DNA of 32,643 bases, taken from Candidatus Melainabacteria bacterium (GTDB lineage: Bacteria > Cyanobacteriota > Vampirovibrionia > Obscuribacterales > Obscuribacteraceae). This document shows positions 22,749-31,980 of the stretch, piece by piece. The first letter of the stretch is position 1; every line of letters begins with the position of its first letter. The translations under genes and the position numbers were made by a program. The stretch lies in contig JADZFV010000114.1 of NCBI GenBank assembly GCA_020854255.1, positions 1-32,643 on the forward strand, read 5' to 3'. The notes beneath the pieces are model-generated. The model was not told the DNA's origin. It did no database searches and worked only from the letters and a program-made list of their open reading frames with translations.

Positions 22749-25220
22749 CTAAGCGGCAACCTTCGCTTTGACTGTGCAATCCCACAAAAGGAAGAGAAAT
22801 GCCAGAAGATAGCAGGCGGCGCCGCACCAGAAGGTGACAGTGATGCCGAAGTTCAAAGCAATAGCCACAGCCAACACTGAAGCACACACGGAAGTGGCTC
22901 CATTTATTCCCCAGAGCCATGGTGTCAGCTCACGCTGGGCGCCACCGGCCATCAGCATGCCAATCGGAAAAGCCATACCCATATAGAGTCCCAGCGGAAA
23001 GAGAAGCGCCACGGCAATGGCAATGCGCGCGGCAGTATCGGCACCCGAGAAGTTCGCAATCAACATCGGCGTGATGGATCCAAAGATGACAGGGACAATA
23101 AGAAGCGCACCAAAGCGCGCCACAGGCGAATTGAAGCTCGACATTTTCTCAGTTTTGGAAAGACTGTTTGTTGTAAAACTGCCCAGTCCGCTGGCAAGAA
23201 GCAGGGTGAAAAGCACCACAGACAATCCATAAACCGGGTGCCCGAGAAAGACGATCAGCCGCTGCATCTGCGAGATTTCGACGAACATGAAGCCCAGCCC
23301 GATCATGCCGAAATACATCAAGAGCGGCGCCGAGCCTTTGAGGGGTGCCGATTTGATGCGCAACAAAAGCGGTATGACGATGCACAGCGACGTCAGGAAT
23401 ATGACTGTTATGGTCAGCCAACCGAGCACACTTACAGCCATTGGATTGTGGCTCATGACACCGTTCGACCAGAGCGCAGCATTGAACATGTCTTTGAAGC
23501 GCAGCATGTGGAAGAAGTAAGGACTGTCGTCATTGGGCGGCGAGATGTTGACGGGAAAGCTGGCCAGAAGGGGCGTCAGATCTTTAGCCTCGGCGATCTT
23601 CGAGAAGTTCTCATCTATTGCTTTCGTCGGACTGAGGACGATTTCAAAGTCGTTTTCTTTTGCAAATTTGGAAATTTTCTCGAGGTCTGCTTCGCTAAAA
23701 GGCTTCTTGCTGATCATTAAGGTGCCTATGCCGTCCATGCCTCGACCACCCTGCGCCCCCTTCATGGCGGCAACAATGACGATGTTCTTGCGCGTATCCT
23801 CCACGCCTTGATCTTTCAAGGCCGCTGTCGCCAGTCCAACTAATCGATACATCTCAACGGGTCGATTCTTGAAATACCATCGAGATATAGTGAGGACGCC
23901 GTCCGGCTCCAGGTGGTTTAAAAAGCTGCGCCACGCCTCTACCGTGTAGAGCGAGTGCTCCGTCAATACGAATGCACCGGCTGCAGTGGCGGCAAACGTG
24001 TCAATCAGCGAAATCTGAATGATATCAAACTTGTCTTTCGAACGCGCTATGTAGCTGCGCGCCTCGTCATTGGCGAATTTGACATTCGGATAGCGATCCA
24101 GGTGCCCTGTGTAATCGCCGAAAGCATTATTTACTGCATAAATAATGTTGTTGTTGATCTCAATGCCTTCAATCCACTTTTGTTTGAATATGAGCGCGGA
24201 CAAAACGTCACGTCCGCCGCCCACGCCCACGATGAGCATGCGAGCATTCGGTCGAATGTAGTGAACGATGTTGGTCAAATCGCGCTTCAGATGCTCGACT
24301 TTGCTTTCGTCACCATCGAATTTCGTCAGCCAGGTGTTGGCGCCGGCGTCGATCATCAGCTCGAGTTCGCTGACTTTCTTGTCTTCTGGCCACTTGCTCG
24401 TCAATCCCCATGCGTAGGGGCGATGCAATTCATTGGGGTCACCGGCAACTTTCACACGGGAAAATGAGTTCCACTTCTCGAACAACGGCGTCGGCTCGAT
24501 GTAACCGTGCACCCACTTCAGCCTGATGATCGGGTTTTGTTGACTGGCCTTCACAGAATTCGCAGTAGCGAATGCGATCAAGCCAATAGCACAAACGAGA
24601 GAAGCCAGGCTAAGAGCGCCAAAACGTTTTACAAACTCCGACTTTCCAAGCGTAAAGAGAAACGCCCCCACCGCCGCAAATCCGGCGATGAAGAAAACCG
24701 CAGACGGCCCATCTACATAATTGAGCAGGGCGCCCAGAAGAATGCATCCGGCAGCGGCACCGCAAAGGTCAAAGGCATAGAGTTTTGAAACCTTCTGGGT
24801 GAACTTGGTCAACGCCAGACAGACTGCAATCCCGCTAAATATAAATGGAATCGAGATCACGACGAAAGTTGAGCTGACGTGCAACAGCCCCTGTTCCCAA
24901 GTAGCGCCGGAGGGTATGAACGGGACGAGCAAATGAAAAACAAAGCTCAAGATTATGGAGACGGAAAAGGCAAGCGAGCTGAGTGCAAGATGCTTCAGGG
25001 TCATGTCTTCGCGAAAGAAATTCGGCAACAGGTAGACAATAATGGCACCCACCGTCATACCGAACATGGCAATGGAAATAGCCATGAACGCAAAGTGGTA
25101 CCACATGGTGACGCTGAAAATCCGGGTCAGCAAAATCTCGTACATCAGCGTAGCCATTGCTACACTGAATAACCCGAAATAAATCGGACCGGTCACTTCG
25201 ATTGAGTCCTGATTTGCCAC
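22749..25220 (-). CDS. Membrane-embedded spermidine-synthase-like protein
   Basis: A membrane protein of 823 aa with a central cytoplasmic methyltransferase-fold domain. Residues 1-225 hold about six membrane helices; 320-560 form the Rossmann domain with motif I VGVGGGRDVLSALIF (331-345), acidic EGIEINN (351-357) and SLIDTFAATAAGAFVLTEHS (404-423). A second membrane bundle of about eight helices follows (600-815). This is the long spermidine-synthase-like family. In true spermidine synthases the block after motif II reads DxTD; here it is SLID, so the first catalytic Asp is replaced by Ser at 404. Aminopropyl transfer is therefore doubtful. The start is a GTG at 25220 with no clear Shine-Dalgarno. 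It is divergent from the esterase gene over about 140 nt. The substrate is unknown. Confidence 0.85.
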   Translation of the reverse strand: MANQDSIEVTGPIYFGLFSVAMATLMYEILLTRIFSVTMWYHFAFMAISIAMFGMTVGAIIVYLLPNFFREDMTLKHLALSSLAFSVSIILSFVFHLLVPFIPSGATWEQGLLHVSSTFVVISIPFIFSGIAVCLALTKFTQKVSKLYAFDLCGAAAGCILLGALLNYVDGPSAVFFIAGFAAVGAFLFTLGKSEFVKRFGALSLASLVCAIGLIAFATANSVKASQQNPIIRLKWVHGYIEPTPLFEKWNSFSRVKVAGDPNELHRPYAWGLTSKWPEDKKVSELELMIDAGANTWLTKFDGDESKVEHLKRDLTNIVHYIRPNARMLIVGVGGGRDVLSALIFKQKWIEGIEINNNIIYAVNNAFGDYTGHLDRYPNVKFANDEARSYIARSKDKFDIIQISLIDTFAATAAGAFVLTEHSLYTVEAWRSFLNHLEPDGVLTISRWYFKNRPVEMYRLVGLATAALKDQGVEDTRKNIVIVAAMKGAQGGRGMDGIGTLMISKKPFSEADLEKISKFAKENDFEIVLSPTKAIDENFSKIAEAKDLTPLLASFPVNISPPNDDSPYFFHMLRFKDMFNAALWSNGVMSHNPMAVSVLGWLTITVIFLTSLCIVIPLLLRIKSAPLKGSAPLLMYFGMIGLGFMFVEISQMQRLIVFLGHPVYGLSVVLFTLLLASGLGSFTTNSLSKTEKMSSFNSPVARFGALLIVPVIFGSITPMLIANFSGADTAARIAIAVALLFPLGLYMGMAFPIGMLMAGGAQRELTPWLWGINGATSVCASVLAVAIALNFGITVTFWCGAACYLLAFLFLLWDCTVKAKVAA

Positions 25221-25361
25221 CAGCCGATCATATCACTCTAAACAGGCTCAAATTCCGAAACAGCTTGCCTATTGAGGTTGTCGGGCGACGATCGCGCTGC
25301 CCAAACGGCGATTTTTGGGAAATACCCGCAAATTGCCAACTGTGTCCAATTTTGGAGAAAT

Positions 25362-26684
25362 ATGTATATAACCGATCGACCTCCCAAAGGCAGCGGTTCG
25401 AAATCCTCAAAAATGGCGATAATTGAACGACAGCATCAGTCTGCCGAACAGGCAGCATTGCATAATGGCGATCAGCCGAACAGTGTCGACAACTTGCAAG
25501 AGTTTCGCCTGGCTTTTACGTCAACAATGAAGGACAACAGCCGCTTCGTTTCCGAGACTGCAAAAGGTCAGGAATGCGCAAAGATTACTGAACTCTTTGG
25601 GTACTTCGACCTGGACGGCGACGGCTACCTAAGCCAAAGAGAAATCACCAAAGCGGACAAGACTCCACACCAGGTTGATGGAGCAGATCCTCATCTGTTT
25701 GCGACCTTCCTTGCCGACCGGTACAAGTCGCTAATGGGCGCTTCCAATGATGAATGGTTTTTCGAAAACAATGGTGTTTCACTCAAAGACATCAATAAAT
25801 ACATGGAAAATGTCCATGCGTTCAGCGGCAAAATAACGGATAAGAAAGGCGACACCAATTACACACTCGAGCTGCAAGGGCAAAAACGAGAAGTCACGGT
25901 GCATGTTCCACCTGACTACGATGGCAAAAATCCGTTGCCGATGGTGGTTATGCTGCACGGATTCATGCAAGACAAAGATGATATAGCCAGCATGTCAGAG
26001 TTCAAAGAAAAGGCAGACAAGGAAGGATTTATTGCCGTATTTCCAAATGCGACAGGCTGGGTGGGCGACCACCTGCGCTGGTGGAACGTAGGCAAAAACC
26101 AACTCTATCGCTCGGACGATGTCGACTTCATGCGGCAACTGACCGAAGTCATTCCGGCCAAGTTAAGCGTAGACAGAGACCGCATCTATCTGGTCGGCTT
26201 TTCCAACGGCGCCATGATGGCACAAGAAGCGGCTGCGAAACTCAATGACAGAATCGCTGCTGTCGCCAGTGTGAGCGGCGGAATGTTGAGAAAGCAAGAC
26301 AAGCCCACGGGCGATATGAATGCTCTGTTGATCCACGGCAGCATGGACGATGTTATCCCGGCATCCGGCGGTGTGCTCATGAGTTTGCTCGGCGCCCCAA
26401 GAGTTCTTTCATCTTTAAAAGCCTTTGAAGTGTGGGCGGACGCCAATGGACTCAAGCCAACTCTCAAGAAAACCGCGGGCGAGCCAATTCAAACATACAG
26501 CGCTGTCGACACGGAAAGCGGAAGAGAAGTCACTTTCTACAATTTGAAAGACGGAAACCATGACTGGCCGGGTGGACCGGGCAGCACTACCGCTGCAGCC
26601 AAATTCAAGGCGACAGACGCGGTCTGGAGTTTCTTGAATCGCCACAGCAAGAAAGAACTGGTAGCACGCGTGCGCCAGGCTTAG
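25362..26684 (+). CDS. EF-hand plus PHB-depolymerase/LpqC-type esterase
   Basis: A protein of 440 aa combining a calcium-binding loop with an alpha/beta hydrolase. Residues 83-94 (DLDGDGYLSQRE) are a canonical 12-residue EF-hand loop. Residues 165-430 are the hydrolase, with oxyanion motif MLHGF (197-201), nucleophile S281 in GFSNG, acid D330 in HGSMDD and H400 in GNHDWPG. The family cleaves esters such as polyhydroxybutyrate or feruloyl groups. There is no signal peptide at either candidate start, so a cytoplasmic location or non-classical export is implied. GGAGAAAT precedes the ATG at 25362 directly; the frame opens 30 codons earlier without a start signal. It is monocistronic, followed by a hairpin at 26746. 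Confidence 0.9.
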   Translation: MYITDRPPKGSGSKSSKMAIIERQHQSAEQAALHNGDQPNSVDNLQEFRLAFTSTMKDNSRFVSETAKGQECAKITELFGYFDLDGDGYLSQREITKADKTPHQVDGADPHLFATFLADRYKSLMGASNDEWFFENNGVSLKDINKYMENVHAFSGKITDKKGDTNYTLELQGQKREVTVHVPPDYDGKNPLPMVVMLHGFMQDKDDIASMSEFKEKADKEGFIAVFPNATGWVGDHLRWWNVGKNQLYRSDDVDFMRQLTEVIPAKLSVDRDRIYLVGFSNGAMMAQEAAAKLNDRIAAVASVSGGMLRKQDKPTGDMNALLIHGSMDDVIPASGGVLMSLLGAPRVLSSLKAFEVWADANGLKPTLKKTAGEPIQTYSAVDTESGREVTFYNLKDGNHDWPGGPGSTTAAAKFKATDAVWSFLNRHSKKELVARVRQA

Positions 26685-26720
26685 GGGAAACTGCAACAGA
26701 CTCAGGGGAAACCGCAACAG
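26683..26720. repeat. 21-nt imperfect direct repeat at the end of the esterase gene
   Basis: AGGGGAAACTGCAACAG (26683-26699) recurs as AGGGGAAACCGCAACAG (26704-26720) with a 21-nt period. The first copy includes the last base of the stop codon region. Confidence 0.8.
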
Positions 26721-26745
26721 GCGTTAGTAGAAATATATAGGGGAA

Positions 26746-26776
26746 CTACATGCGACTCTCAAGGGGTCGCATGTAG
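26746..26776. terminator. Strong hairpin between convergent genes
   Basis: The perfect 11-bp stem CTACATGCGAC / GTCGCATGTAG has a 9-nt loop, 62 nt after the esterase stop. No T-run flanks either side, so it may protect transcript ends rather than terminate, or be another copy of the local palindromic element. Confidence 0.5.
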
Positions 26777-26791
26777 ACTTGGGAAACGTCC

Positions 26792-26910
26792 GCATGCAAT
26801 GAGCAGCTCCTGGCTCAATGCGGGGGCGCGCAATGCGCGGCTACTGGTTCAATGAAGGTACATGCAGTGCACGGCGGCTATTGGACGGTCGACGCATGGC
26901 GTCGCCCCTA
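26792..26910. repeat. Degenerate 34-nt tandem array ending in the dispersed palindrome
   Basis: Three units start at 26792, 26826 and 26860 with an exact 34-nt period (GCATGCAATGAGCAGCTCCT, GCGCGCAATGCGCGGCTACT, ACATGCAGTGCACGGCGGCT at their beginnings). A fourth partial unit at 26894 merges into CGACGC-ATG-GCGTCGCCCC, the core also found inside the DUF547 gene. It is not CRISPR: there are no conserved repeats with unique spacers. Confidence 0.65.
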
Positions 26911-27513
26911 GTAATTTTTCAACTGCTCGATAGACCTATCCAGTGCATCGTGCGGCGCAGACAGTGCGTAGAAGAGAAGATCGGCACGGGCCTGTCCGTT
27001 GTCGCGCAGCATCTCTCCAAGCTTGATGCAGGCATCACCTTTGGTATCTTCCAATTCCAGTTTGTAGCACAAGCGCGTCGACACCGCTTCGCATACACTG
27101 CCTACGCCCAGATCATCTTCATAAGTGGACATTATCTCCTGGCTGGAGGGTGCCGGATAAAGCCTGTCGGCGGCCGCCCAGCAGTCAATGAAAAATTCGC
27201 GCAGCCAGGGCGGAACGTCACCATCCAACTGATCGACCATGGTCAACCAGATGCTCAGTCCGAGTAATTCTTTGACAGCTTGATGATGCAGTTCTGCCGA
27301 CTCTTCATTGATCGGATAGCTGGGAGTCTCACCCATGCGATTCGGCCTCAGACAATAGCGCATGTAGTCGGAAAGAAGATCCAGGCAGCGAATACCTACT
27401 GCAGTGGAAAAATAAAGTGCACGACGCCAGCGGTCGCGCTCGTCTGCTGGCTGATGGTTGTGAAGCTTCCGGTAGTAAGTACTGGAAGGTCCGCTGTCAT
27501 CCATGTCCGGCAT
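26908..27513 (-). CDS. Hypothetical protein, 201 aa
   Basis: Not recognised. A soluble, helix-rich acidic protein with many aromatic residues and several Cys (for example RCLDLLSDYMRYCLRP, WLREFFIDCWAAADRLYP). There is no signal peptide or membrane segment. AGGAGG lies 7 nt before the ATG at 27513, one of the best ribosome-binding sites in the window. It starts 10 nt after the stop of the TPR/membrane gene, so the two form an operon and probably act together. The last codons abut the dispersed palindromic repeat at 26890-26907. Confidence 0.8.
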   Translation of the reverse strand: MPDMDDSGPSSTYYRKLHNHQPADERDRWRRALYFSTAVGIRCLDLLSDYMRYCLRPNRMGETPSYPINEESAELHHQAVKELLGLSIWLTMVDQLDGDVPPWLREFFIDCWAAADRLYPAPSSQEIMSTYEDDLGVGSVCEAVSTRLCYKLELEDTKGDACIKLGEMLRDNGQARADLLFYALSAPHDALDRSIEQLKNY

Positions 27514-27523
27514 GAAAAGCCTC

Positions 27524-29188
27524 CTACGGAATCAAGCGATTGACATACCAGACCAGCCAGACAAGTGCAAAAACAACGGTCAATACTTCAAGCAAAGTGG
27601 GCAACATCTTTTTGTTTTCCAAACGCTTCGCTGCGTCGACGAGCGCCCAGAGAATCAGCGTAAAACCTGTCAGGCAACCGAAGATAATCGGCAATGTAAA
27701 CTTGAGCGGGATTTGCCCAAAGAGGGAGGAGCCTTCTTTGACTACGAAGATATTGGCACCATTGAGAGTGGCAACCAACTTTTTGTAATATGCATCACCG
27801 ACTCCATCGCCGCCTTCCAGATGGTTGGCCGGTTGCGCGCAATAGAAGTAAGAAACACCAGGGATTGCAGATGGAATTACCTTTCCATTGCGATCGAAGC
27901 CCTGCATGAATACAGGGGAAACGCGGAAGAATTCGTCGTCGACTTTCTTGTCTGTAACGATGGCGAAAGTATTGACACTGCCTGGACCTGCCTCTGGTTC
28001 ATTATTCCAATTCTCTCCCAGGGCGAGATTCTTGGCAAAGTCCTCGACATTGGAGACGCCAGGGAAAACAATCTGATACTTCGACATCAACTGATAAGTC
28101 GGGATCATATCTTGCTTGGTTACGGCATTAGTCAGCTTCACAGCCGGATCTGCGGTCCACTTATCCAACCTGGGCGGGAATGTTCCATTTTTGGCGTAGT
28201 ATTCCTCGAGGTGTGCGCCCAGTCTGCGCATCTGTTCCACCGTCTTCACTTCAGGAGCTTCGTCTGTGTGTATGAGAAATCCATCCGGTCCAGCAATGCC
28301 ATTTGGTGTTTGTTCCAACCAGAATTCTTTTCTGGCGAAGGCACCGACAATCAAGGTCTGGATTCCTTCAACCGAAAAGTCGATGGTTTTGTATTTGAAT
28401 TGCCTGGTTTCTAATGGCGTTTTCAAAGTCCCGGTCATTTGATCGCCAATGGTCAAACTAACCTTGCCGTCAGGCGTTCTAAATGTTTGCCCCTCAATCT
28501 TGAAAGATTCCTGCGTGAGGCCCGGTGCCGTAGGCGCATGAAACTCCGTGCCGGCAGTCATCCACATAAACCAGCCAACCGCAAGCCCAGCCAGTAGCAG
28601 AGAACCGACTGTGGAAAAAACAATCTGATTTTTCTTGAGGAATTGTTTGCGCCCTCCCGGCTCGCCTCCACCTACCAGTGTCTCCATTGTTTCTTTGAAG
28701 ACAGGTTTGGGCAGCTCGAGGGCGGTGACTTTCTGTTTGAATTCCTTTTGCGGCGCCGATCTGATCGAAGCGGCCTCGCGAATGTGCTTGATCAGAACAT
28801 CGCCCTTAGGCAGGTTTTGCTCCGCCAAACGAAGCACTCGATTGTAAATGTTGGCGGCATCTTCGGAGGCGCCGGCGCCGTCGCAGACCTTCGCCAGGAT
28901 AAACATATTAGCGATGACATCGCGATTGCCCTCGCCGAGCAGGGCTTCCGAAGTGACAACCAGACGGCTGTAGGCGGTAATCGCTTTGTCCAAATTGCCG
29001 TCGGAATAGTAAATGGCGGCCAGATTCTTGAAACAAGCCAGAGCCTGCTCAGACTCGCTTAAACCGTTCTTTTCCATCATTTCCAGCGCATCTTCGTAAT
29101 GCCGCTGCGCGGACAGATAGTCGGCATTATCAAATGCCCGACCGGCCATATACAGGAGTCCATCTAACTGTTTTTTCGAAAACGCCAT
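27524..29188 (-). CDS. TPR-containing membrane protein with pilin-like periplasmic segment
   Basis: A protein of 554 aa. Residues 8-140 form about three tetratricopeptide repeats (YLSAQRHYEDALEMMEKNGL, ALACFKNLAAIYYSDGNLDK, DAANIYNRVLRLAEQNL). A membrane helix follows (188-210), then a large domain (about 215-495) expected outside the cytoplasm, then two C-terminal membrane helices (498-520, 532-550). Within the domain, MRRLGAHLEEYYAKNGTFPP (320-339) looks like the helix-turn of type II pseudopilins (GspG-like), though without a prepilin signal. The ATG at 29188 is chosen because the TPR begins there; no clear Shine-Dalgarno is seen. It is the first gene of an operon with the 201-aa gene. A role in envelope assembly or secretion is inferred. 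Confidence 0.82.
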   Translation of the reverse strand: MAFSKKQLDGLLYMAGRAFDNADYLSAQRHYEDALEMMEKNGLSESEQALACFKNLAAIYYSDGNLDKAITAYSRLVVTSEALLGEGNRDVIANMFILAKVCDGAGASEDAANIYNRVLRLAEQNLPKGDVLIKHIREAASIRSAPQKEFKQKVTALELPKPVFKETMETLVGGGEPGGRKQFLKKNQIVFSTVGSLLLAGLAVGWFMWMTAGTEFHAPTAPGLTQESFKIEGQTFRTPDGKVSLTIGDQMTGTLKTPLETRQFKYKTIDFSVEGIQTLIVGAFARKEFWLEQTPNGIAGPDGFLIHTDEAPEVKTVEQMRRLGAHLEEYYAKNGTFPPRLDKWTADPAVKLTNAVTKQDMIPTYQLMSKYQIVFPGVSNVEDFAKNLALGENWNNEPEAGPGSVNTFAIVTDKKVDDEFFRVSPVFMQGFDRNGKVIPSAIPGVSYFYCAQPANHLEGGDGVGDAYYKKLVATLNGANIFVVKEGSSLFGQIPLKFTLPIIFGCLTGFTLILWALVDAAKRLENKKMLPTLLEVLTVVFALVWLVWYVNRLIP

Positions 29189-29394
29189 ATTTTTATCGGC
29201 AGTAAGCCAAAACCTCCCAACAGTTATAGTTCTACCTTCTCTCAGTAGAGCTAAAACTCGGCAATACATTTCGAGAGGAAAGTTCTGCCACGACTTGTCC
29301 CAAAGCCCGATTTGCGCCTAATTTACCGAGCGGCGGCAATTTAATCGGGTATAGGAGTACAAGTATTGGAAATGGGCGTCTTAAAAGCGGATAC

Positions 29395-31215
29395 ATGCTT
29401 CAAGACCTGAAATTACGTCAAAAAGGAATTCTGATAGTAGCTCTGCCGCTGCTAACTGAAACCATTTTCGTGGCGATTCTGGTCTTTTTACAGCAATCGG
29501 CCGAAGCCGAGGCGCAGAAGTCGTTTTACTCGAAAATGATTATCGGACAAACGCAATCCGTGGTCCGCTTGATCTGGGAAGGGGGCGCCAATTTCACCCT
29601 CTGGGGTTTTACTCACTCGCCGTCTTTCGAGCAGCGCATGATCAATCAAATCAAGGAAGTGCCCAAAGAGCTGAGCGAGCTCAAACGAATGGTCAAGGGC
29701 AATGCGATTCAAGAAAAGAACGTCGCGGAATTGGAGAAGGTGACGAATACAGCGGTCGAGACACTTATGCATTACAAAAAGCGCATGGAGTCGGGCGAGC
29801 ACTACATACTGACACACGAGGCGCGCATGATGGTCACCGACCACTTGCGAGCCATAGTCACAGGCGCAGCTGCCATTCACCGGCAGGAAATGAACTATCA
29901 AGAAATGCATCCGGAAAAAACTCAGCAGTGGCGGATGGCATTGCAAATTTGGCTTCTGGCCGGGTTGATCGTGCAGATCAGCCTGACTTTCTGGCTGGCC
30001 AGCTTCTTTGGTCGCAATATCACCGCTCGTCTTGCCACCATTACCAGCAACGCGCAATTGCTTGCAGAACACCGGCCATTGCGGCGCCCGATTGACGGCA
30101 ATGATGAGATTGCGCAGCTCGACACGATGTTTCACAAGATGGCAATCACGTTGGAAGTAGCTTCACAGCGCGAAAGAGCGATCATCGACAACGCCAAAGA
30201 CGTGATTTGTTCGCTTACAGAGGATGCCGAATTCAAGCAAATGAGCCCGGCCGCAAAACTAAATTGGGGTTACGATCCAGTCGAATTGGTGACCAGGCCT
30301 TTTTCGGAATTCGTAATCGAGGAAGATCGTGAGCGCCTCCAGCGCGTTTTGACCGAGGCAAAACAGCAAAAGGAGACCGCGATGTCTATCGATGTGCGAA
30401 TGGTGCGCAATGATTTAAGCGAGGGCTGGATGCTCTGGTCGATTTATTGGTCGCCGCCGGACCAGTCATATTACTGCGTCGCGCACGATATCAGCGACCG
30501 CAAAGAGCTGGACCGAATGAAAGCCGATTTTGTCAACATGGTCAGCCATGATTTGAGAACGCCGCTTACAGGCATGCGCGCTTTTCTCGATTCCCTGGGC
30601 GCCGGTGTTTATGGTGAGCTGAATAAAAAGGGAAACCAGGCGGCTATCCGCATTCAGTCCAGCCTGACGCGCCTTGTCAACCTGGTAAACGACTTGCTGG
30701 ACGTCGAAAAGATGGAAGCCGGGCGCATGGAGATGCGTTTTGGCACCTATAGTCTCAGGCATCTTGTCGACGCCTCGCTTGATATGGTGCGGGGCTTCGC
30801 CGACGAGCAAAAGGTAACGATCGAGGTCGGAGAGATCGTAGATGCTAGCGTACTGGCGGATCTGGACCGCATGGTTCAAGTTTTGCAAAACCTTCTTGCC
30901 AACGCCATAAAATTCTCACCCAAAGGCGAAGTAGTCACCATCTCATCGTCCATAGAGCCGGGTTTTGTGAAAGTGTTTGTAAGCGACCGCGGCGCCGGCA
31001 TAGCCGAATCCGACATCGCCCAGATATTCGACAGATTCCGTCAGGTTGCGCCCAGTAAAAGCGGTGTCAAGGGTGGAACAGGGCTTGGTTTGGCTATTTG
31101 CAAAGCGATTCTCGAGCAGCACAACGGTGAGGTCGGGGCAGAAAGTCAAGTGGGAAAAGGCAGTACTTTTTGGTTTCGCATCCCGGGTGCACAGAAACCG
31201 GAAAAAACCGCGTAA
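29395..31215 (+). CDS. Membrane sensor histidine kinase
   Basis: Two-component sensor of 606 aa. Membrane helix 1 at about 11-32, an extracytoplasmic four-helix-type sensor region (33-180), membrane helix 2 at 182-205 and a HAMP linker (206-258). A PAS domain follows (260-370), then a HisKA domain with phospho-acceptor H385 in NMVSHDLRTPL and a HATPase domain with the N box (NLLANAIKFSP, 499-509), G1 DRGAGI (531-536) and G2 GGTGLGL (560-566). All catalytic motifs are intact. The regulator gene follows 64 nt downstream, its likely partner. The ligand is unknown; the helical periplasmic part resembles CHASE3-type sensors. Confidence 0.96.
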   Translation: MLQDLKLRQKGILIVALPLLTETIFVAILVFLQQSAEAEAQKSFYSKMIIGQTQSVVRLIWEGGANFTLWGFTHSPSFEQRMINQIKEVPKELSELKRMVKGNAIQEKNVAELEKVTNTAVETLMHYKKRMESGEHYILTHEARMMVTDHLRAIVTGAAAIHRQEMNYQEMHPEKTQQWRMALQIWLLAGLIVQISLTFWLASFFGRNITARLATITSNAQLLAEHRPLRRPIDGNDEIAQLDTMFHKMAITLEVASQRERAIIDNAKDVICSLTEDAEFKQMSPAAKLNWGYDPVELVTRPFSEFVIEEDRERLQRVLTEAKQQKETAMSIDVRMVRNDLSEGWMLWSIYWSPPDQSYYCVAHDISDRKELDRMKADFVNMVSHDLRTPLTGMRAFLDSLGAGVYGELNKKGNQAAIRIQSSLTRLVNLVNDLLDVEKMEAGRMEMRFGTYSLRHLVDASLDMVRGFADEQKVTIEVGEIVDASVLADLDRMVQVLQNLLANAIKFSPKGEVVTISSSIEPGFVKVFVSDRGAGIAESDIAQIFDRFRQVAPSKSGVKGGTGLGLAICKAILEQHNGEVGAESQVGKGSTFWFRIPGAQKPEKTA

Positions 31216-31279
31216 AATCTAAAAGTAAGTTCTAAATATTGTTTTCTGGCCAGCACCTGCGCGATAAAAACTGGAATCT

Positions 31280-31960
31280 ATGTCGAAAGTTTTGCTCGTT
31301 GAAGATGATCTCGTCACCTGCGACATGGTCAGAGACTGGCTTGAGCATGAGCTCTACACAGTCGAAGAAGCGCACACGGGTGAAGAAGCTCTTGACTTGA
31401 TGAAACTTTATCAGTACGACATTGTCGTATTGGACTGGGGTTTGCCAGGCAAAAGCGGCGTGGAGATATTGTCGCGATTTCGCGCCGATGGCGGCACAAC
31501 GCCTGTTTTGATCCTGACTGGAAAACGCTCGGTCGGGGAGAAAGAGGAAGGGCTGGACGCAGGCGCCGATGACTATTTGACAAAACCTTTCGATATGCGC
31601 GAATTATCGGCTAGATTGCGCGCGCTCTTGCGCCGCTCGCACTCGCCCAGAGCTTCTGTTTTGTCTGTTCGCAATATCACTTTAGATCCCGCCACCTGCC
31701 AAGTGACCCGCGACGGTGAAGAATTAAAGTTGCTGCCCACCGAATATGCGCTGCTTGAATTTTTCATGCGCCATCCTGATCGCGTATTCAGCACTGACGA
31801 TATTTTGAATCATGTCTGGAAATCAGATTCGGAAGCCACTGCGACCGCAGTGAGAACTTACATCACCAGACTGCGCAAAAAACTGGACATCGAAGAGAAA
31901 GCATCAATCATCAAAACCGTACATGGCATCGGCTACAAGCTGGAATCGCGCGAAGACTAG
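31280..31960 (+). CDS. OmpR-family response regulator, partner of the kinase upstream
   Basis: A transcription factor of 226 aa. The receiver domain has acidic residues E8/D9/D10, phospho-acceptor D52 in LDWGLPG, T80 and K102 in TKPF. The winged helix carries RTYITRLRKKL and ends in HGIGYKLE. It is the same length as the regulator at 11841 and shares long identical blocks with it (for example EGLDAGADDYLTKPF versus QGLDAGADDYLTKPF), so the two are recent paralogues. It lies directly after the kinase gene on the same strand, forming a standard operon. GGAA lies 5 nt before the ATG; there is no terminator before the convergent gene 20 nt downstream. Confidence 0.96.
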   Translation: MSKVLLVEDDLVTCDMVRDWLEHELYTVEEAHTGEEALDLMKLYQYDIVVLDWGLPGKSGVEILSRFRADGGTTPVLILTGKRSVGEKEEGLDAGADDYLTKPFDMRELSARLRALLRRSHSPRASVLSVRNITLDPATCQVTRDGEELKLLPTEYALLEFFMRHPDRVFSTDDILNHVWKSDSEATATAVRTYITRLRKKLDIEEKASIIKTVHGIGYKLESRED

Positions 31961-31980
31961 GGCAATCTACAATACTTTTG

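Noticed and set aside
26792-26910. Possible CRISPR array
   Set aside because: The 34-nt units are degenerate over their whole length with no alternation of constant repeat and unique spacer, and there is no cas gene.
27503-28414. A 303-codon plus-strand frame opposite the TPR/membrane gene
   Set aside because: Antisense to a gene with clear TPR and membrane segments; no start signal and no recognisable protein features.
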